Shown here one piece after another: positions 30,725 to 33,882 of a stretch of DNA of 33,882 nucleotides. Position numbers and translations under genes: made by a program. The notes beneath the pieces were generated by a model that saw nothing but the letters and a program-made list of their open reading frames with translations, did not search any database and was not told the DNA's origin. Every line of letters starts with the position of its first letter. The first letter of the stretch is position 1. This DNA comes from Allomyces macrogynus ATCC 38327 (Eukaryota > Blastocladiomycota > Blastocladiomycetes > Blastocladiales > Blastocladiaceae), in NCBI GenBank assembly GCA_000151295.1, contig GG745377.1:132739-166620 (forward strand), written 5' to 3'.

Positions 30725-31555
30725 ATGCACACCGCCGAGGAGCTCAAGAACGCCCGCCACGTTGCGGCCGAAAATGCCAAGAAGGCCGGCAAACAGAGTG
30801 TCGGTGAGTTGATGAACGATGATTTCGTTGACCAGCATGAAATCAAGGCCATGGCGCTGACGACCCTTGTTTCGTCCATTATCCAGGCATTCTCAAGGCC
30901 TTCCGCGACTTTATCAGCCGCGGCAACGTGGTCGACCTTGCTGTCGGTCTAGTCGTTGGCACGGCCTTTTCGGCCGTCGTCAAAAGTCTTGTCGATGATA
31001 TTTTCACGCCTGTTCTTGGTACGGACGGCCAAACGCTCATGGCACATTGCGGCAGGGACCAGTTCACTGACGAGCCATTTCTCCACCCATATAGCACTTG
31101 CGGGCGGCAACGAGGGTCTGACGTTTGTGGAAAAGTTTGCCGTATTGAAGCAAGGCCACAGTACGAACAAGTCATATGTGAGCCGTGCCGACGCGACGGC
31201 CGATGGTGCCATCAGTACGTGTCGTTTATTCATCGCGCTCGCAATTTGATGCTCTCGTCTGACCACCGTCGCATCTTCCATAGCCCTCAACTGGGGCAGT
31301 TTTGTCCAGCAACTCATCCAGTTCCTGATCATTGGCCTCGCCATGTTCCTGTTCATCAAGCTGTTCCAGCAGGTCTACCGGGCAAAGGACTCGACTAAGA
31401 AGTGCCCGTTCTGCTGCGAAAAGATCCCCGTTAAGGCCATCAAGTGCAAGTTTTGCACGTCGATGATGCCGGACCCACACTTGCCTAATGCCGCGAGCCA
31501 GGCGTCGCTGTTGGGTTACGACTCGGAAATTGCGCCCCGCAACGGGTCGCGGTAG
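30725..31555 (+). CDS. mscL: MscL mechanosensitive channel with C-terminal zinc ribbon
   Basis: Four exons, 30725-30803, 30887-31018, 31095-31214 and 31284-31555, with introns all in phase 1, give 200 residues. After about 28 hydrophilic residues ([20 protein letters not shown]) comes a complete MscL: the N-terminal amphipathic helix [22 protein letters not shown]1 [20 protein letters not shown], a periplasmic-type loop, and TM2 [20 protein letters not shown] ending in [11 protein letters not shown]. MscL pentamers open under membrane tension and release solutes on hypo-osmotic shock. The tail has a CxxC...CxxC zinc ribbon ([20 protein letters not shown]) as found on many bacterial MscL proteins. 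Introns, eukaryotic codon use and collinear neighbours argue against contamination. Confidence 0.93.
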
Positions 31556-32112
31556 GCTTTGAACCGCTTTATTTGATTTGTGGTTGCGTTGGCCGTATCC
31601 CCCTCCTTGCCCGTGCTTTAGCCCGTGCTTTATACGTTCAGCCCTTTTCGGCGATTTTGGCCATGTCGGCATAGAATATGATCGAACTCATTATTGTGGT
31701 TTGGATTTCATTCCGCGCAACCTCTGTCAACTCGTCAAACGTTGATTGCCAACTGTAAGCTCCTTTAGCCGTGGCCCACGTCTTCTCTGACGCCTTTCAA
31801 AACTTCCCCACTCGACAGATCCCGCTCGCATCTGGCCGTTTATCATGGCTGTTGTGTCGCTCGATCTGCACAGACACGTTCACGACCGGACCGCATGATT
31901 CCAGCTGTCAATGCAGTTCCTCTCTGCGCCAATCAGTTCTGCATACTTGCCAACAAAACATGCAAATTTATTGCTGCGATTCCCAGCCTCCCCACGTCCC
32001 CAATCCCCATTCTTTACATCCAACTTCCCTCATCCACCCAACTGACGCCGCCTCCCTACTCGCCGCCCTTGTCGCCCTTGCCGCCCTTGACGCTCTTGCC
32101 CTTGGGGTGCGC
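31556..32112. other. Intergenic region after MscL
   Basis: No frame with convincing codon bias. A C/T-rich tract at about 31985-32105 (plus strand) lies beyond the stop of the next minus-strand gene. Confidence 0.4.
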
Positions 32113-32958
32113 CTAAGCCGCCAAATCGTGCGCCTTCCGGTTCCCAATATCCTTTTTCGACGTGACTTTCGCGATTTTCACATTGCGGTCGCGAACTTCC
32201 TTGCGCAAGCGAATTCACGTCGGTCTCAAACTGTTCACGACCCGGCTTAGTCAGATTGCCGCGCAGCTTGAAGTCGGCCTTGGATGTGAGCGCGTCGTAA
32301 TTCATTTTCGAATCCATTTCGACGTCACGTCCTTGTCGGTCGGGCAGATCGATGCGACTGCATGCTTGATGGCCTGGTTGATGGCGTTGATGGTCAGTGG
32401 GAGGGCGTGTGTTGCCGGGAGGGTGTTGGCAAGGAAGTGACGAACCTGGAACTCGGCGTACTGGCTCTTGTACGACCACGACGGGTGGCCCGATTGCTTG
32501 GGCGGAAGTTGGAGCCGCACCGACGCGTCTCTAGCAGCGTTCAAACGCGGTTGTTGGCGATGGCTCCCCCCCTCACGTACCCGACGCGTAACACGTCCAC
32601 GGACCGGTGCTCTTGACCAACGACGTGGAGGCCCCTGGGCAGAGATCGACTCGTCAGGACGTATGATCATCACAGATTGAACAATAATGGCGAAACACGC
32701 AGACCGGACGCTGATGCGGGAACGGTCTTGTCGCGCCACGACCCGTCGACGGAAATAATGGTTTTGCCCTTGCGTGCGAGCGCGCGCCTGTTCGTAGATG
32801 GTCTCGGCCGCGTCGCGCTGTTTGGTCGCGAACCCGGCTGCAAGCGTGGCGCGGAAACTCTGCGCGACTGGCGAGCGCGATCCAGGTGCACGAACGGCGA
32901 AGTGTTGGAAAAGAATCGAGGGTTGGTGGGCGAGTCGGCGTGCAGGGATCGCAAACAT
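32113..32958 (-). pseudogene. Unidentified multi-exon gene with a presequence-like N-terminus, possibly broken
   Basis: From ATG 32958 the frame gives an Arg-rich, Ser/Ala-rich, acid-poor start (MFAIPARRLAHQPSILFQHF) resembling a mitochondrial presequence. Coding then appears to move frame to ARKGKTIISVDGSWRDKTVP and splices in phase (gc|gtccgg...cccag) to GLHVVGQEHRSVDVLRVG. It splices again (gg|gtacgt...gctag) to DASVRLQLPPKQSGHPSWSY and, after ..YAEFQ, to AIKHAVASICPTDKDVTSK. The end (NYDALTSKADFKLRGNLTKP, then LRKEVRDRNVKIAKVTSKK and a TAG at 32113) needs one-base shifts near 32320 and 32215. Strong codon bias and matching splice phases show a real gene. The shifts may be decay, sequencing error or missed introns. 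Family not recognised. Confidence 0.45.
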
Positions 32959-33297
32959 CTGAGTCGGCGTTGTTGGGGCGGGTCAAGGAGCGGGCCGAAA
33001 AGCGCGAGAGTGGCCGTCGATGGCGGGACGAGACGCGGTGGAGAAGTTCCGAGCGCCGCCGTTGGTCGTGGCGCCGCGGAATTTATAGGCAATGCAGCGC
33101 ATCGTCGAGCATTCTGGTGGCACGGCCTGTGGCACGGCTCGGATGGTGGCGGCGCGGTGCGAGATGGTTTCGCGCGGGTGGAGTCGCACACGTGCCAAGA
33201 TCTCGAGCGACGGTGGGTTTCGGTCGGATTATCTGAGCAACGCCAAAACTGGAGCTGCGCTTCCGGTTCGTGGTGGTGGTGTGGCTTCATAGTCGGG

Positions 33298-33382
33298 CTG
33301 GAACAGGATTTGTTCTGGAACAGGTCTTGCTCTGGAACAGGTCTTGCTCTGGAACAGGACTTGCTCTGGGACAGGACTTGGG
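33298..33382 (+). repeat. 17-bp tandem repeat, five copies
   Basis: Five head-to-tail units of the form ctggaacaggtcttgct; the two central ones are identical, the others differ at one to four bases. It lies upstream of the unidentified minus-strand gene, in a stretch (32959-33639) with no convincing gene. Confidence 0.9.
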
Positions 33383-33639
33383 CGGGGGAGGGCGCCGCGA
33401 TGGATCTGGTCTTGCGCCGAAACCGGCACGGCGGTGCACTGGAACGGGTGTCGCGCTCAGTCCGGTGATATACTTAAGCAGGCTGTGTGCTGGTTTGTTG
33501 GACGTGATCCGGCCAGATCTTGACAATGGTGCATGTACTTCGACAAATGCGCGCACAACCTTCGCCACCCACCAGTCTCAATCGCCGCCGCCAAAATCCA
33601 ATCATGTCAGTCGCCCCCGATCCCCGCGTGCGCGCGGCG

Positions 33640-33882
33640 CTAGTACTGGTTGAGCCGCGTCACGATCCCCACGCGCACCGTCTGGTCAAACGCCGTGAAC
33701 GCGCACAGCCCCTGCTTGTCGGGCGACCAGTCGAAGCTGGCCACGGGCTGGTCGGCAACGGTCGCGTTGTTGAGCAGCTCGACCTGGCCCATGACGCCGT
33801 AGGCGCGGTTCTCGTCGTCGTGCGCGACGCGCGACTTCGGGTAGTTGCTAAGTCAATCACATTCAGTGAGCACGGCAAGAGT
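33640..33882 (-). CDS. WD40 protein C-terminus, DNAAF10/WDR92-like (partial)
   Basis: Last exon 33847-33640, preceded by an acceptor (gacttag) whose donor lies outside the window. It encodes NYPKSRVAHDDENRAYGVMG, VELLNNATVADQPVASFDWS, PDKQGLCAFTAFDQTVRVGI and VTRLNQY before TAG at 33640-33642. The SFDWSPDK.GL....FDQTVRV.IVT.LN ending recalls the final blade of WDR92/DNAAF10 (Monad), a WD40 adaptor of the R2TP co-chaperone needed for axonemal dynein assembly; I recall this pattern from the family and could not search. Presence of such a gene fits a flagellated fungus. Other WD40 proteins remain possible. Confidence 0.6.

Noticed and set aside
1..33882. CRISPR arrays, tRNA, rRNA, transposase or viral genes
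   Set aside because: No regular spacer-repeat array, no cloverleaf or rRNA signature, and no transposase, integrase or viral motif was recognised on either strand; a covariance-model search could still find small RNAs.

Overview
The window looks like nuclear DNA of a GC-rich eukaryote, most likely a zoosporic (flagellated, early-diverging) fungus such as a blastocladiomycete. Evidence: genes are cut by many short introns (46-106 nt) with GT..AG ends, codons strongly prefer G/C at the third position, and there are ordinary eukaryotic genes (Gyp1/TBC1D22-type RabGAP, Esf2/ABT1, a Dpb4/POLE3 histone-fold protein). A dynein-assembly-type WD40 C-terminus fits a flagellated organism. The taxon is inferred; no marker gene names a species.

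Layout. 1-452: 3' end of an RRM gene. 1550-3331 (-): F-box/leucine-rich gene, with an inverted, broken copy of its 3' part at 3656-3945. 4445-11794: three members (A, B, C) of a repeated gene family on the minus strand, with a small membrane-protein gene on the plus strand between A and B. 13263-17738: a four-exon BK/Slo-type potassium channel. 17990-24950: three more members (D, E, F), again all on the minus strand. 25308-33882: a compact block of conserved genes: Dpb4-like (+) converging on Esf2/ABT1 (-), which diverges from a nine-exon TBC RabGAP (+), then a four-exon MscL channel with a C-terminal zinc ribbon (+), an unidentified damaged or complex gene (-), and the last exon of a DNAAF10/WDR92-like gene (-).

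The main discovery candidate is the six-member family. Members share up to four blocks in fixed order: an N-terminal block containing a GLALIRxLMPLxDDL-type motif, a long Pro/Ala-rich then Arg-Ser-dipeptide (SR-like) region, a short MLRVSRxP...WETMLxxIFRDI...GRLVLSETNR-type block, and an RRM-like domain with a 30-residue tail. Intron positions are conserved between members. C is open throughout; A, B, D and E carry stops, frameshifts or lost splice sites; F is a long variant that ends straight after the Arg-Ser region. I recognise no named family with this architecture.

The channels, RabGAP, Dpb4 and Esf2 genes are housekeeping or physiological genes with no obvious joint pathway. Exon boundaries were worked out by hand from reading frames and GT/AG signals, and no transcript or homology search was available.
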